DNA of 64,000 bases from Ensifer sp. PDNC004. Its GTDB lineage: Bacteria > Pseudomonadota > Alphaproteobacteria > Rhizobiales > Rhizobiaceae. Both the position numbers and the translations under genes were made by a program. The notes under the pieces are model-generated. The model was given only the letters and a program-made list of their open reading frames with translations, was not told where the DNA came from and searched no databases. Below, piece after piece: positions 42,794-51,834 of this stretch. The first letter of the stretch is position 1, and every line of letters starts with the position of its first letter. The DNA lies in the NCBI RefSeq assembly GCF_016919405.1, contig NZ_CP070353.1, forward strand, positions 124,001-188,000, written 5' to 3'.

Positions 42794-43501
42794 ATGTCAT
42801 TCTGGGACAGCCTCCTCAAGATCGTTACCGCCACCGGCAATGCGCTTGCCGGTGTGGTCGAGGCCGTGCGTACCCTGTTTGAGGGCGATCCGGAGACACG
42901 GCGCAAGGTCGCCTTCTCCGTCGCGATGATCGCGCTTTCGGCCAAGATGGCCAAGGCCGACGGCATCGTCAGCGAAGCCGAGGTCGCCGCCTTCCGCGAC
43001 ATCTTCCAGTTCCCGCCCGACCAGGCGCAGAACGTCGCGCGTCTCTATAACCTGGCGCGCCAGGACGTCGCCGGCTACGAGGCCTATGCCGAGAAGATGG
43101 CGTCGCTGTGTTCGTCCTGCGAAGAAAACTGCCCGATCCTCGAAGATATCGTCGATGGCCTTTTCCACATCGCCAAGTCCGACGGTGCGGTTCACGAGCG
43201 CGAATTGGCGTTTTTGTTGCGGGTCGGCGAGATCTTCGGCATGGACGAGGCGCATTTCGGTCGCATCATGGCCCGTCACGTGCACGGCGACGGTCGCGAC
43301 CCCTATCAGGTGCTCGGCGTTTCGCGTAAGGATGATTTCGCCGACATCCGCAAGCGCTACCGTGTGCTGGTTTCCGAGAACCACCCGGACATGCTGGTTG
43401 CGCGCGGCGTACCGCAAGAATTCCACGCGATCGCCAATGATCGCATGGCGGCCCTCAATGCCGCCTATGAGGCGATCGAGAAAGAACGCCGAGCTGCATG
43501 A
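42794..43501 (+). CDS. DjlA-like co-chaperone: TerB-type domain plus J domain
   Basis: 235 residues. A TerB/DjlA N-domain (about 40-150; AMIALSAKMAKADGIVSEAEV and ILEDIVDGLFHIAKSDGAVHERE) is followed by a C-terminal J domain (about 170-230). The latter has DPYQVLGVSRKDDFADIRKR and an intact HPD tripeptide in VSENHPDML, so it should stimulate DnaK. Unlike enteric DjlA it has no N-terminal membrane span. The start at 42794 matches the beginning of the conserved region. Its stop overlaps the amidase ATG (ATGA), so the two are translationally coupled. Confidence 0.86.
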   Translation: MSFWDSLLKIVTATGNALAGVVEAVRTLFEGDPETRRKVAFSVAMIALSAKMAKADGIVSEAEVAAFRDIFQFPPDQAQNVARLYNLARQDVAGYEAYAEKMASLCSSCEENCPILEDIVDGLFHIAKSDGAVHERELAFLLRVGEIFGMDEAHFGRIMARHVHGDGRDPYQVLGVSRKDDFADIRKRYRVLVSENHPDMLVARGVPQEFHAIANDRMAALNAAYEAIEKERRAA

Positions 43502-44262
43502 CGTCTAAATACTGCGACTATCCGGGGGCTCGCTTCATGCCGTCGCCGAATTTCGGCGAGCGCGCTGACAAGCGGGCACCGGATATGATCGTGCTGCACT
43601 ACACCGGCATGGCGACGGGCGCTTCGGCGCTCGAATGGCTGTGTCGCGAAGAAAGCCAGGTTTCCAGCCACTATTTCGTTCATGAGGACGGGCGGGTCGA
43701 TCAGCTCGTGCCTGAGACGCTGCGTGCCTGGCACGCGGGCAAGAGCTACTGGAAGGGCGAAACCGACATCAATTCCTCTTCGATCGGCATCGAGATCGCC
43801 AATCCCGGCCACCCCGGCGGACTGCCGGATTTCCCGGAAAAACAGATCGAAGCGGTCGTCAAATTGTGTCGGGACTGTGGCCAGCGGTGGTCGATCGCCC
43901 CGGAAAGGGTGCTGGCGCACAGCGATATCGCCCCCATTCGCAAGGTCGATCCGGGAGAAAAATTTCCCTGGCACGTCCTTCATCGCGAAGGGGTCGGGCA
44001 CTGGGTTGAGCCTGCGCCGATCGGCGGCGGGCGCTTCTTTCAGCGCGGCGACCGCGGCCAGCCGGTCGAGGCCATCCAGTCGATGCTGTCGCTCTATGGC
44101 TACGGCATTGAAGTGACTGGCGATTTCTGCGAAAAAACCGAGGGTGCCGTCGCCGCGTTCCAAAGGCATTTCCGGCAACAGAGGGTGGACGGCATCGCCG
44201 ACATCTCAACCCTCGATACGCTTCATCGCCTGCTTTCCGGGCTGCCGCAATTCATCGCCTGA
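43498..44262 (+). CDS. N-acetylmuramoyl-L-alanine amidase (Amidase_2) with PG-binding domain
   Basis: 254 residues. The Amidase_2/AmpD fold (about 20-170) has zinc ligands in MIVLHYTGMATG and VLAHSDIAPIRKVDPGEKFP, with SSHYFVHEDGRVDQLVPE between them. A C-terminal PG_binding_1 unit (about 190-250; VEAIQSMLSLYGYGIEVTGD) follows. There is no obvious signal peptide, which suggests AmpD-like cytoplasmic recycling of anhydromuropeptides, or a non-classical N-terminus; the PG-binding unit argues for wall contact. Overlaps the DjlA-like gene by four bases. Confidence 0.9.
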   Translation: MTSKYCDYPGARFMPSPNFGERADKRAPDMIVLHYTGMATGASALEWLCREESQVSSHYFVHEDGRVDQLVPETLRAWHAGKSYWKGETDINSSSIGIEIANPGHPGGLPDFPEKQIEAVVKLCRDCGQRWSIAPERVLAHSDIAPIRKVDPGEKFPWHVLHREGVGHWVEPAPIGGGRFFQRGDRGQPVEAIQSMLSLYGYGIEVTGDFCEKTEGAVAAFQRHFRQQRVDGIADISTLDTLHRLLSGLPQFIA

Positions 44263-44485
44263 CGCGGAAGAATTTTTCGCTCTGAAGCCAGTTTTGCGGA
44301 TGTTCGTGGCATGTTTTTTTAGCTTTGCCACATGTTTACCATGATGCACCGTTCATTTCCCGCTCATTGAAACTGCAGGAGCTTCAGGGCGCGACGCTCA
44401 CTTCCTGTGAATGAAACGATCGGGACGTGAGGCTCGAAGCGGGGTGCGCTTCGGTCGAATCCCCAGACCGGAGAATTCAAACTAC

Positions 44486-45013
44486 ATGAGAATATCGTCT
44501 GTTGCTGCGGTGGCGGCATGCATTGGCATGTCCTTCGCCGGGATGGGTACGTCGTATGCGGGGAATGTCGACAAGACCATCAAGACCTCTTCCATCCCGT
44601 CCGTCACCCGGACCACAGGCTTCCCGAAACCGGACCTTCCCAAGAACGTTCAGTATTCAGCCCTCATCAAGAGCTATGCGAAGCAGTACGGCGTACCCGT
44701 CGATCTGGCGCATGCGGTCGTCAAGGTCGAAAGCAATTTCAATCCCAAGGCACGCGGCAGCGCCGGCGAAATCGGCCTGATGCAGATCAAACCCGCCACG
44801 GCGCGCATGATGGGCTATTCCGGTTCCTCCAAGGGGCTCTACGATCCGGAAACCAACATCAAGTTCGGCATGAAGTATCTCGCCATGGCGCACGAGCTGT
44901 CGGGCGGCACCACCTGTGGCACGATCCTGAAGTACAATGCCGGTCATGGCGCCAAGCGCATGAACCCGGTTTCCAAGCGCTATTGCGGCAAGGTCCAGGA
45001 CATCATCGACTAG
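44486..45013 (+). CDS. Small secreted lytic transglycosylase (SLT domain)
   Basis: 175 residues. A signal peptide (ISSVAAVAACIGMSFAGMGTSYAG) precedes a short linker and an SLT domain (about 55-170). The catalytic Glu is in LAHAVVKVESNFNPKARGSA, followed by GEIGLMQIKPATARMMGY, NIKFGMKYLAMAHELSGG and CGTILKYNAGHGAKRM. It cleaves peptidoglycan glycan strands in the periplasm. The start at 44486 has GGAGAA about 10 bases upstream. Third lytic transglycosylase of the window; the smallest of them. Gap 45014-45302 shows nothing beyond a weak GAACGC/GCGTTC hairpin. Confidence 0.9.
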   Translation: MRISSVAAVAACIGMSFAGMGTSYAGNVDKTIKTSSIPSVTRTTGFPKPDLPKNVQYSALIKSYAKQYGVPVDLAHAVVKVESNFNPKARGSAGEIGLMQIKPATARMMGYSGSSKGLYDPETNIKFGMKYLAMAHELSGGTTCGTILKYNAGHGAKRMNPVSKRYCGKVQDIID

Positions 45014-45302
45014 AACGCCGTGCGTTTCATTGGACGCACAAAGAACGCATAGGCGTTCTCAGACCAGAGCATCTTTTCGCCTCGGTGGTTCCACTTGAGG
45101 GCGGGCGCTGCGGTCGACTGACAGACAAGCGTGGGTGCCGCATTTGCCCGCGCGACGAGAGAGCATCATCCGCCGGCCACGCGGCCCTGGCGGATGCTCC
45201 AGCCGGACAGGTCTCGCGTTCCGGCGCACCAATTAAATCCTTGAGTGGTGGTGCCCTGTCGGCGCCGATATGCTACCTCCTTCCCGTGTCAGCGGAGCGG
45301 GG

Positions 45303-46499
45303 ATGGGCATGTCGGAAAGCTTTGATTTCATTGTCGTCGGCAAGGGCATGATGGGCGCGGCCGCGGCCCGGCACCTGGCGCTGTCGGGGGCGAACGTTGC
45401 GCTCGTCGGCCCGGACGAACCGAGCGACTGGGCTAGCCATTCCGGCGTCTTTTCCAGCCATTACGACAATGCCCGCATCACCCGCACCATCGACGACGAT
45501 CCCGTCTGGGCGCGCCTTGCCCGGCGCTCGATCGAGCGCTACGACGAGATCGAGCGCGAAAGCGGTATCCGGTTCTATCATGAGGTCGGCTGCCTGATGG
45601 CCGGGCCGGCGCCGGGATCGAGCTACGACTATATCGAGCAGGTGGAGAGAGCACGGGATGCGCTCGGCGTCGAGGCTCCGCTCTACGACCGCGAGACGCT
45701 GTTGCAGCGTTTTCCCTGGTTCCGTTTTCCAGAGGGAGCGGCCGGCGTTTACGAGCGCCTTGGCGCCGGCTACGTCAATCCGCGCGCACTCGTTGCGGCG
45801 CAGGTCATCTGTGCGGAGAAGGCCGGCGCGCGGATCGTGCGCGACGAGGTTCGCTCCATCGCCGAAACCGCCGGCCGGGTGATCGTTACCACGCTCAAGG
45901 GCGATCGATTAACGGCGCCGCGGGTCATCGTCGCGGCCGGTGGCTTCTCGCTTTCAAACACGCTGCTGCCGCGGCCGATCGACCTGACGGTCAAGGCCCG
46001 CACGGTGCTGTTCGCCGAGGTGGCGGCGAGCGAGCTGCCTGACTTCGAGGGCATGCCTTCGCTGATCGGTGCGGCGCCCGAGCAGGAGAAGAGCTACTAC
46101 CTGCTGCCGCCGGTTGGCTATGCCGACGGCAAGACCTACATCAAGATCGGCGGCGATCCGAGCGATAGAACGCTTGATGATGAGCCGGCGATACGGCACT
46201 GGTTCCGCGGGCCGGGCGGTGCCGCCGCGGCCGAGCATCTGCGTCGGTTGCTGGCCGAGGTGATGCCCGCTTTCAAGCCGGCCTCCACCCATTTTTCGCC
46301 CTGCGTCACCTCGTTCACCCGGCATGGACTGCCCTATATCGGTTTTGCCGAGAGCGACCGTATCGCTGTCGTCACCGGTGGCAATGGCCAGGCGGCAAAA
46401 AGCTCCGATGAAATCGGCAGGCTCGGCGCCGTCCTCGTACAGAACGGGCGGATCGACGAGCCCGAATACGGCGCCGATTTCGCGGTGGCCTTCCGTTAG
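45303..46499 (+). CDS. FAD-dependent oxidoreductase (DAO family, sarcosine-oxidase-like)
   Basis: 398 residues. The FAD Rossmann motif FDFIVVGKGMMGAAAARHLA is at about 7-26, with VNPRALVAAQVICAEKAGAR, RVIVAAGGFSLSNTLLP and a C-terminal VVTGGNGQAAKSSDEIG that replaces the usual GGSGHGFK flavin-attachment region. It probably oxidises an N-methyl or amino acid substrate. The first Gly of the GxGxxG motif is preceded by VVGKG instead of the usual GAG, a mild deviation. ATG at 45303 or 45309; both have purine-rich sites upstream. Monocistronic, ending 100 bases before rnpB. Confidence 0.83.
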   Translation: MGMSESFDFIVVGKGMMGAAAARHLALSGANVALVGPDEPSDWASHSGVFSSHYDNARITRTIDDDPVWARLARRSIERYDEIERESGIRFYHEVGCLMAGPAPGSSYDYIEQVERARDALGVEAPLYDRETLLQRFPWFRFPEGAAGVYERLGAGYVNPRALVAAQVICAEKAGARIVRDEVRSIAETAGRVIVTTLKGDRLTAPRVIVAAGGFSLSNTLLPRPIDLTVKARTVLFAEVAASELPDFEGMPSLIGAAPEQEKSYYLLPPVGYADGKTYIKIGGDPSDRTLDDEPAIRHWFRGPGGAAAAEHLRRLLAEVMPAFKPASTHFSPCVTSFTRHGLPYIGFAESDRIAVVTGGNGQAAKSSDEIGRLGAVLVQNGRIDEPEYGADFAVAFR

Positions 46500-46599
46500 G
46501 CGAAGGCGGCATCCGCCAGGCTCCAGCCGATCTGCCTGTTGGTGGCTTTCGAAACCCTGCCGTTTTTTCTGGCGCCGGGCGGGGGCTTGCGTTAAGGAG

Positions 46600-47008
46600 C
46601 GCCTGCCAGTTGGCCGGGCAGCCGCTCTCCGCAAGTGCCGAAAGGCCGCGGGGGGAGGAAAGTCCGGGCTCCACGGAAGTACGGTGCCGGATAACGTCCG
46701 GCGAGGGCGACCTCAGGGAAAGTGCCACAGAAAGCAAACCGCTCCGCTTGCGGAGTAAGGGTGAAAGGGTGGGGTAAGAGCCCACCGCGGACATGGCGAC
46801 ATGGACGGCACGGCAAACCCCACCGGGAGCAAGACCGAATAGGGATGACGCGGACGCTCAAGCGCCCAGCCTGTTTCCGGGCCAGTCATCCGGGTGGGTT
46901 GCAAGAGGCTGCGTGCAAACGTAGTCCCAGATGAATGGCTGCCACGTTCCGTTGCCTTCGGGTGGCGGGGCCATACAGAACCCGGCTTACAGGCCAACTG
47001 GCGATTTC
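46600..47008 (+). ncRNA. rnpB: RNase P RNA (class A)
   Basis: The catalytic RNA of RNase P, which matures tRNA 5' ends. GAGGAAAGTCCGGGCTCC near 46657 and the 3' element CAGAACCCGGCTTACAGGCC near 46977 are the invariant class A core sequences. Helix P1 is visible as GCCAGTTGGCC (46605-46615) pairing with GGCCAACTGGC (46992-47002), 11 perfect base pairs. GACATGGCGACATGGACGGC and TGCAAGAGGCTGC also fit. The ends are set from P1 and are approximate by a few bases. It is followed by a T-rich stretch. Confidence 0.95.
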
Positions 47009-47082
47009 TCTTTATGGTGAAACCGCGTCTTTACCACTTGGTTGTGCCAGTGGTGTCGGCGAGTGCTGACAGTGGGGCGCAG

Positions 47083-47649
47083 GTGACAGTCGCAAAAGCT
47101 TTCGGAAAATGGTGCGGTGTCGGTCTGGCGCTGCTTGTGCTGGTGCCGGCCGCCGTTGCTCCCGTTTATGGTGAAAATCTGCCAGACCTTTCGGCGAACA
47201 GCTATCCTGCCGCCAAGGTCTACAAGGGCAAAGTAAAACTCCCGGACTTCAACGGCCGTGACAAGGATTTCCGCCTCTTTCGAACGACGATCGCCAAGGA
47301 AATGCTGGAAGGCGTGAACTTTGCCGGCGAGTACCGGGTGAATCAAGTCGGTTGCGGTGCGCAGTGCACTTTCGTCGTCGTCTCGAGCAACTGAACCGGG
47401 GAGGTCTTTGATTTCCCTCGGGGCGGTGACGACAACCTTCTGATGACGCTTGGGTTCGGGCTTGATAGCAGGCTGACGATGGCGCAATGGGGCTCCTACG
47501 AGCCAGACCGATGCGTGCTTGAATACCTGGTGTTCGATGCTGGTCGTTGGAAAGAGCTCTACAGCCGCCAGGTCGGTACGTTCGAAGCGTGTCACAACTC
47601 GATCGACGAGAATGTTGCGCAGTCCGACCCTGGGCGGAAGGCGCCCTAG
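47083..47649 (+). pseudogene. Secreted hypothetical protein interrupted by an in-frame TGA
   Basis: GTG at 47083 starts a signal peptide (WCGVGLALLVLVPAAVAPVYG) and a protein that runs to NFAGEYRVNQVGCGAQCTFV followed by VVSSN, where TGA (47392-47394) ends it. The same frame continues at once with TGEVFDFPRGGDDNLLMTLG and DSRLTMAQWG up to TAG at 47649; both halves read as parts of one about 188-residue periplasmic protein with a CGxxC motif. A single C-to-T change (CGA to TGA) would explain the break. Either a recent pseudogene or a sequencing error. Function unknown. It lies directly behind rnpB; from 47650 to 47939 I see nothing. Confidence 0.6.
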
Positions 47650-47939
47650 ACTTGATCTGAGGCGCGTCGTCGCGGGCATCTCCGCGATGCGAAGTTGCGT
47701 TCGCGGCCGCGGGTGGCCGGCGCCTGCTGCCTCGGTTTTTTGCCGGTTGGGTTCCGCGCGATCGCGCCCGGCGGTGGCAATGCGCATGTTCCTGCGCTTT
47801 TTCTCACATTCTGATTTTTCAACGATTTGAAGCCGTTCGACCGTCGCATTCCTGCACGGTGGGGGTCTCTTCGTAACCCTTCGTTAAACTTAACAACCTA
47901 TCAATATTTGATCAGCCCGACGGCTGTTTACGATCCATT

Positions 47940-47973
47940 CCCATTGACGCCCATATGGTCCCATGATATCCCA
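47940..47973. promoter_or_regulatory. MraZ operator: four CCCA boxes with 10-bp period
   Basis: CCCAT occurs at 47940, 47950, 47960 and 47970, exactly one helical turn apart (TGGG on the minus strand). MraZ is known to bind tandem TGGG-type boxes with this period upstream of its own gene. A promoter-like TTGACG (47944-47949), 17 bases, TATCCC (47967-47972) overlaps them. Autorepression of the dcw cluster is expected. A 176-base leader separates them from mraZ; nothing else is seen in it. Confidence 0.75.
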
Positions 47974-48149
47974 TAATGGCACTGCGCAGGGGCTGCTTCG
48001 CGGCTCAACATCGCAAGATTCCAGTGCCTTCCGGCTTCGGAGGGTGGTCGGACATTCCACTGTTCGGCGGGGCTGTCTTGTGTGCGGAGTGACGTGTTCT
48101 CGCGGGTCGATGATCGTGGCCCGTCAGTCTTGGGCGGCCGTTTCGCGTT

Positions 48150-48590
48150 ATGAACCGCTTCTTGTCACATGCCACCAATCGGATCGATGCGAAGGGGCGG
48201 GTATCCGTTCCCTCGGCGTTTCGCTCCGTGCTGTCGGATGGGGGCGTTCGGGAGCTATACTGTTTTCAGGATTTCGTCTTTCCGGCGGTCAGCGTCGGTG
48301 GGCCGGAGCTCCTGGATCGGTTCGAGAAGCAGATGGCGGCCGAGGATCCGTTTTCTCCGGAAGCCAACGAGATGTCGCTGCTGGTTCACGGGGGCGGCGT
48401 CTTCGTGAAGCTCGATCCGGAAGGCCGGTTGATGATGACGGATTTCATCCGCGACTTCACCGGGATCTCGACCGACGTGATGTTCGTCGGGCGGGGCGAT
48501 TATTTTCAGCTCTGGGAGCCGCAGGCCTTTCAAAAGGCGCAGGCGGCAGCCCGGGAAGGGCGCAAGTCACGGGGGTTGCGTCCAGAATAG
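48150..48590 (+). CDS. mraZ: Transcriptional regulator MraZ
   Basis: 146 residues. [20 protein letters not shown] and PSAFR form the first AbrB-like half, with the conserved DxKGRxxxP motif. The second half repeats it at [40 protein letters not shown] is the typical C-terminus. MraZ forms a ring and represses the dcw cluster by binding tandem boxes, here four of them about 180 bases upstream. The ribosome-binding site (GGGCGG) is weak and distant. First gene of the dcw cluster. Confidence 0.95.
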   Translation: MNRFLSHATNRIDAKGRVSVPSAFRSVLSDGGVRELYCFQDFVFPAVSVGGPELLDRFEKQMAAEDPFSPEANEMSLLVHGGGVFVKLDPEGRLMMTDFIRDFTGISTDVMFVGRGDYFQLWEPQAFQKAQAAAREGRKSRGLRPE

Positions 48591-48604
48591 AATGGAGAGA
48601 GGGA

Positions 48605-49630
48605 ATGGTGACGGATCAAGGCGGAGGTGTTTCTGAAGCCGAAGGCGGACCGGTTCGTCACATTCCCGTTCTCTTGCCGGAGGTGCTTGCGGCTCTTGAG
48701 CCCGCGCCCGGCAAGGTCATCCTCGACGGTACCTTCGGTGCCGGTGGCTACAGCTCCGCAATCCTGAAAGCCGGTGCCGACGTAATCGCGCTCGACCGCG
48801 ACCCGACGGCGATTGCCGCCGGCCAGGCGCAGGTCGCCGAGTGGGGCGGTCGGCTGAAGCTCGTTCATGCGCAATTCTCCGATCTTGCCGCCCAGGCGCC
48901 CGAGGGCGGGCTCGATGGCGTCGTGCTCGATATCGGCGTTTCCTCCATGCAGATCGACGAGGCCGAGCGCGGCTTCTCCTTCCAGAAGAAGGGGCCGCTC
49001 GACATGCGCATGTCGGCTTCGGGCGTCTCTGCCGCCGACGTCGTCAACCGCGCCAAGGTCTCCGACCTCATTCGCATCTTCGGTTTTCTCGGCGAAGAGA
49101 AGCAGGCGGGCCGTATCGCCCGCGCCATCGAGAAGCGTCGGGCCGAACAGCCCTTCGAAACGACCCGCGACCTTGCCGGCCTGATCGAGGTGGTGACGCC
49201 GCGCAAGGCCAAGGACAAGATCCATCCGGCGACCCGCGTCTTCCAGGCGCTGCGCATCTTCGTCAACGACGAGCTCGGCGAACTGGCCGAGGCGCTGTTT
49301 GCGGCCGAGCGGGCGCTGAAGCCCGGTGGCCGCCTTGTCGTCGTTACCTTCCATTCGCTCGAAGACCGCATCGTCAAGGCCTTCTTCCAGGACCGCTCCG
49401 GCAAGGCCAGCGGTTCGCGCCACCTGCCCATGGTTTCGGCGCGGGCGGCAACCTTCACGCCAGTTGGCAAGCCTATGGTGTCGGCCAGCGAGGAAGAAGC
49501 GTCCCTCAATCCGCGTGCGCGCTCCGCCAAGCTGCGCGCCGGTATCCGCACTGAGGCTCAGTCGCCGGGAAACGATCTGTCCATTTTCAATCTGCCGGAA
49601 CTGGCAAGCCTTGCACGGCTGGGGGGCTGA
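48605..49630 (+). CDS. rsmH: 16S rRNA (cytosine(1402)-N(4))-methyltransferase
   Basis: 341 residues (formerly MraW). [20 protein letters not shown] motif [20 protein letters not shown] (about 40-58), [34 protein letters not shown] and the C-terminal [16 protein letters not shown] with [12 protein letters not shown] are diagnostic. It methylates N4 of C1402 in the ribosomal P site. The start at 48605 has GGAGAGAGGGA just upstream; the much longer open frame back to 47963 overlaps mraZ and is not used. Fourteen bases after mraZ. Confidence 0.96.
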   Translation: MVTDQGGGVSEAEGGPVRHIPVLLPEVLAALEPAPGKVILDGTFGAGGYSSAILKAGADVIALDRDPTAIAAGQAQVAEWGGRLKLVHAQFSDLAAQAPEGGLDGVVLDIGVSSMQIDEAERGFSFQKKGPLDMRMSASGVSAADVVNRAKVSDLIRIFGFLGEEKQAGRIARAIEKRRAEQPFETTRDLAGLIEVVTPRKAKDKIHPATRVFQALRIFVNDELGELAEALFAAERALKPGGRLVVVTFHSLEDRIVKAFFQDRSGKASGSRHLPMVSARAATFTPVGKPMVSASEEEASLNPRARSAKLRAGIRTEAQSPGNDLSIFNLPELASLARLGG

Positions 49631-49636
49631 CAAGAC

Positions 49637-50020
49637 ATGCTTCGAACGTTCGATATCGTTCTGATCGTCGTCATGACGGCCGCGGCCACGGTGACCTATA
49701 CGATCAAGCATCGCGCCGAAAACAAGCTTGAGGAAGTCCGCAGGCTCGACGTGGCGATCAAGCTCGAGGAAGACACGATCGACCTGCTTCGGGCCGACTG
49801 GGCGCTTCTGACCCAGCCGAACCGGCTTGAGCGCCTCGTCGGCGCCTTCGGAGCCGACCTGCAGCTCGTGCCGACCCCCTCGACGCAGCTCGCCCAGCCG
49901 CAGGAACTGCCGATGATGAAGGCCGATCTGCCCGTGCCCGAGGACAAGTCGGCCAAGGATGGCATCGCTGCCATCATCGAAAAGACCGATAAGATCGCAA
50001 CTGGCTCGGTGGCGCGCTGA
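49637..50020 (+). CDS. ftsL: Cell division protein FtsL
   Basis: 127 residues. One N-terminal membrane span (TFDIVLIVVMTAAATVTYTI, about 4-23) is followed by a periplasmic coiled coil (ENKLEEVRRLDVAIKLEEDT, then RADWALLTQPNRLERL). This is the layout of alphaproteobacterial FtsL, which recruits FtsI/FtsW with FtsB at the septum. The C-terminal tail is Pro- and acid-rich. The assignment rests on architecture and position between rsmH and ftsI. Its TGA overlaps the ftsI ATG by one base. Confidence 0.88.
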   Translation: MLRTFDIVLIVVMTAAATVTYTIKHRAENKLEEVRRLDVAIKLEEDTIDLLRADWALLTQPNRLERLVGAFGADLQLVPTPSTQLAQPQELPMMKADLPVPEDKSAKDGIAAIIEKTDKIATGSVAR

Positions 50021-51768
50021 TGTCGTTTCTCTCCCGCATCATGGTGTTGAAAAGCAAGGCGCACTTCTCGGCGGGCGGCAACAACCGACCGGCCGAAAGC
50101 GGCGTCAACGTCACCTTCCAGGGGACACGCAAGAAGACCACGAACCAGGCGAAGAACCGGGTCGCCATCGTGATCTGCAGCTTCGGCATCGTCTATGCCG
50201 TCATCGGCGGCCGCCTGGTGCAATACGGCATGGCGGCGCCCGAGACGGTGTCGAGCATCGGCCGCGCCGACAACCTGATGGCGTCGCGCCCCGACATTCT
50301 CGACCGCAACGGCGAGATCCTCGCAACCGACATCCGCACGGTTTCGCTTTACGCCGAGCCGCACAAGATCGTCGATGCCGACGAGGCGGTGGAGCGGCTG
50401 GCGACGGTGTTGCCGGATATCAATACCCGCGAAATCTACAACAAGCTGAAGTCGAAATCGCGCTTTCAATGGCTGCGTCGCCAACTGACCCCGAAGCAGC
50501 AGTCGGAGATCCTGGCGCTCGGCATTCCCGGCGTCGGCTTCCGTCCGGAAAAGCGCCGCTTCTATCCCGGCGGCCACACCGCTGCGCATATCCTCGGCCA
50601 CGTCAACATCGACAACCGCGGCGTTGCCGGCATGGAGCGCTACATCGACAGCCAGGGGCTGGCCGACCTTGCCGCGATCGGCATGACCAGCGACGCCAAG
50701 CTCGAGCCGGTGAAACTCTCGATCGACGTGCGCGTCCAGAACATCGTGCGCGACGTGATCGATGCCGGCATGAAGAACTACCAGGCGCTCGCTGCCGGCG
50801 CCGTCGTGCTCGACGTGCACACCGGCGAAGTGCTGGCCATGGCGTCGGTTCCCGACTACGACCCGAACAAGCCGGCCGAAGGGGCGGAAGAGGGCTGGAT
50901 GAACCGCATGTCGAACGGCACGTTCGAGATGGGCTCCACCTTCAAGACCTTCACCATCGCCATGGGGCTTGATTCCGGCAAGGTGACGCTCAACGACAGC
51001 TTCGACGCCTCGGCGCCGATCCGCATCGGCGGCTTCACCATCAAGGACTTCCACGGCAAGCGTCGTGTTCTGACCGTTCCGGAAATCTTCCAGTATTCGT
51101 CGAACATCGGCACGGCGAAGATCGCCGACCTCGTCGGCATTCCCGGGCACAAGGAATTCCTGACACGCCTCGGCCTGCTTTCCAAGCTGCCGACCGAGCT
51201 GCCGGAAGTGAAGACGCCCAGCCAGCCGCGCGAGTGGAAGAAGATCAACTCGGTCACCATTTCCTTCGGTCACGGCGTCTCGACGACGCCGCTGCAGACG
51301 GCGGTCGCGGGGGCTGCACTCGTCAACGGCGGCAAGCTGATCGAGCCGACCTTCCTGCCGCGCACCGAAGAGCAGGCCGACGCAGTCGCCACGCCCGTCG
51401 TCAAGAAGAGCACCAGCGACGACATGCGTTTCCTCCTGCGCTGGAACGGCATTGCCGGCTCGGGCAAGCGCGCGCTGGTTCCGGGCTTCAACGTCGGCGG
51501 CAAGACCGGCACGGCCGACAAGGTGGTCAATGGTCGCTATGCCAGCGACCAGAACTTCAACGCCTTCCTCGCGGCCTTCCCGATCGACAATCCGAAATAC
51601 ATCGTGCTGACCTTCATCGACGCGCCGAAGACCGGCGAAGGTGGCGGGCGCACCGCAGGCTCGAACGCGGCTCCCATGGTTCGCGACATCATCAGCCGCT
51701 CTGCGCCGCTGCTCGGTGTCGAACCAAAGTTTGGAGAAGACGGTTCTGCCTTGCTTGTGTCTTATTAG
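50020..51768 (+). CDS. ftsI: Septal peptidoglycan transpeptidase FtsI (PBP3)
   Basis: 582 residues. A cytoplasmic N-terminus and one membrane span (VAIVICSFGIVYAVIGGRLV, about 48-67) precede a PBP dimerisation domain with RPDILDRNGEILATDI. The transpeptidase domain has the nucleophile motif GSTFKTF (about 306), YSSN (about 360) and KTGTA (about 495). It cross-links septal peptidoglycan together with FtsW. Start and ftsL stop overlap (TGATG), so translation is coupled. Confidence 0.96.
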   Translation: MSFLSRIMVLKSKAHFSAGGNNRPAESGVNVTFQGTRKKTTNQAKNRVAIVICSFGIVYAVIGGRLVQYGMAAPETVSSIGRADNLMASRPDILDRNGEILATDIRTVSLYAEPHKIVDADEAVERLATVLPDINTREIYNKLKSKSRFQWLRRQLTPKQQSEILALGIPGVGFRPEKRRFYPGGHTAAHILGHVNIDNRGVAGMERYIDSQGLADLAAIGMTSDAKLEPVKLSIDVRVQNIVRDVIDAGMKNYQALAAGAVVLDVHTGEVLAMASVPDYDPNKPAEGAEEGWMNRMSNGTFEMGSTFKTFTIAMGLDSGKVTLNDSFDASAPIRIGGFTIKDFHGKRRVLTVPEIFQYSSNIGTAKIADLVGIPGHKEFLTRLGLLSKLPTELPEVKTPSQPREWKKINSVTISFGHGVSTTPLQTAVAGAALVNGGKLIEPTFLPRTEEQADAVATPVVKKSTSDDMRFLLRWNGIAGSGKRALVPGFNVGGKTGTADKVVNGRYASDQNFNAFLAAFPIDNPKYIVLTFIDAPKTGEGGGRTAGSNAAPMVRDIISRSAPLLGVEPKFGEDGSALLVSY

Positions 51769-51834
51769 ACATGAAATGAGAAAGCGGACGATTCGCGATT
51801 CTTGCGGATCGAAATCGATGCGAGACGTGCGTTC

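Noticed and set aside
44400..44480. tRNA-like T-arm CGGTCGAATCCCC before the small transglycosylase gene
   Set aside because: No matching acceptor stem, D-arm or anticodon arm can be folded around it; taken as chance.
47963..48604. 214-codon N-terminal extension of rsmH
   Set aside because: It overlaps mraZ in another frame, and rsmH has its own ribosome-binding site and conserved N-terminus at 48605.
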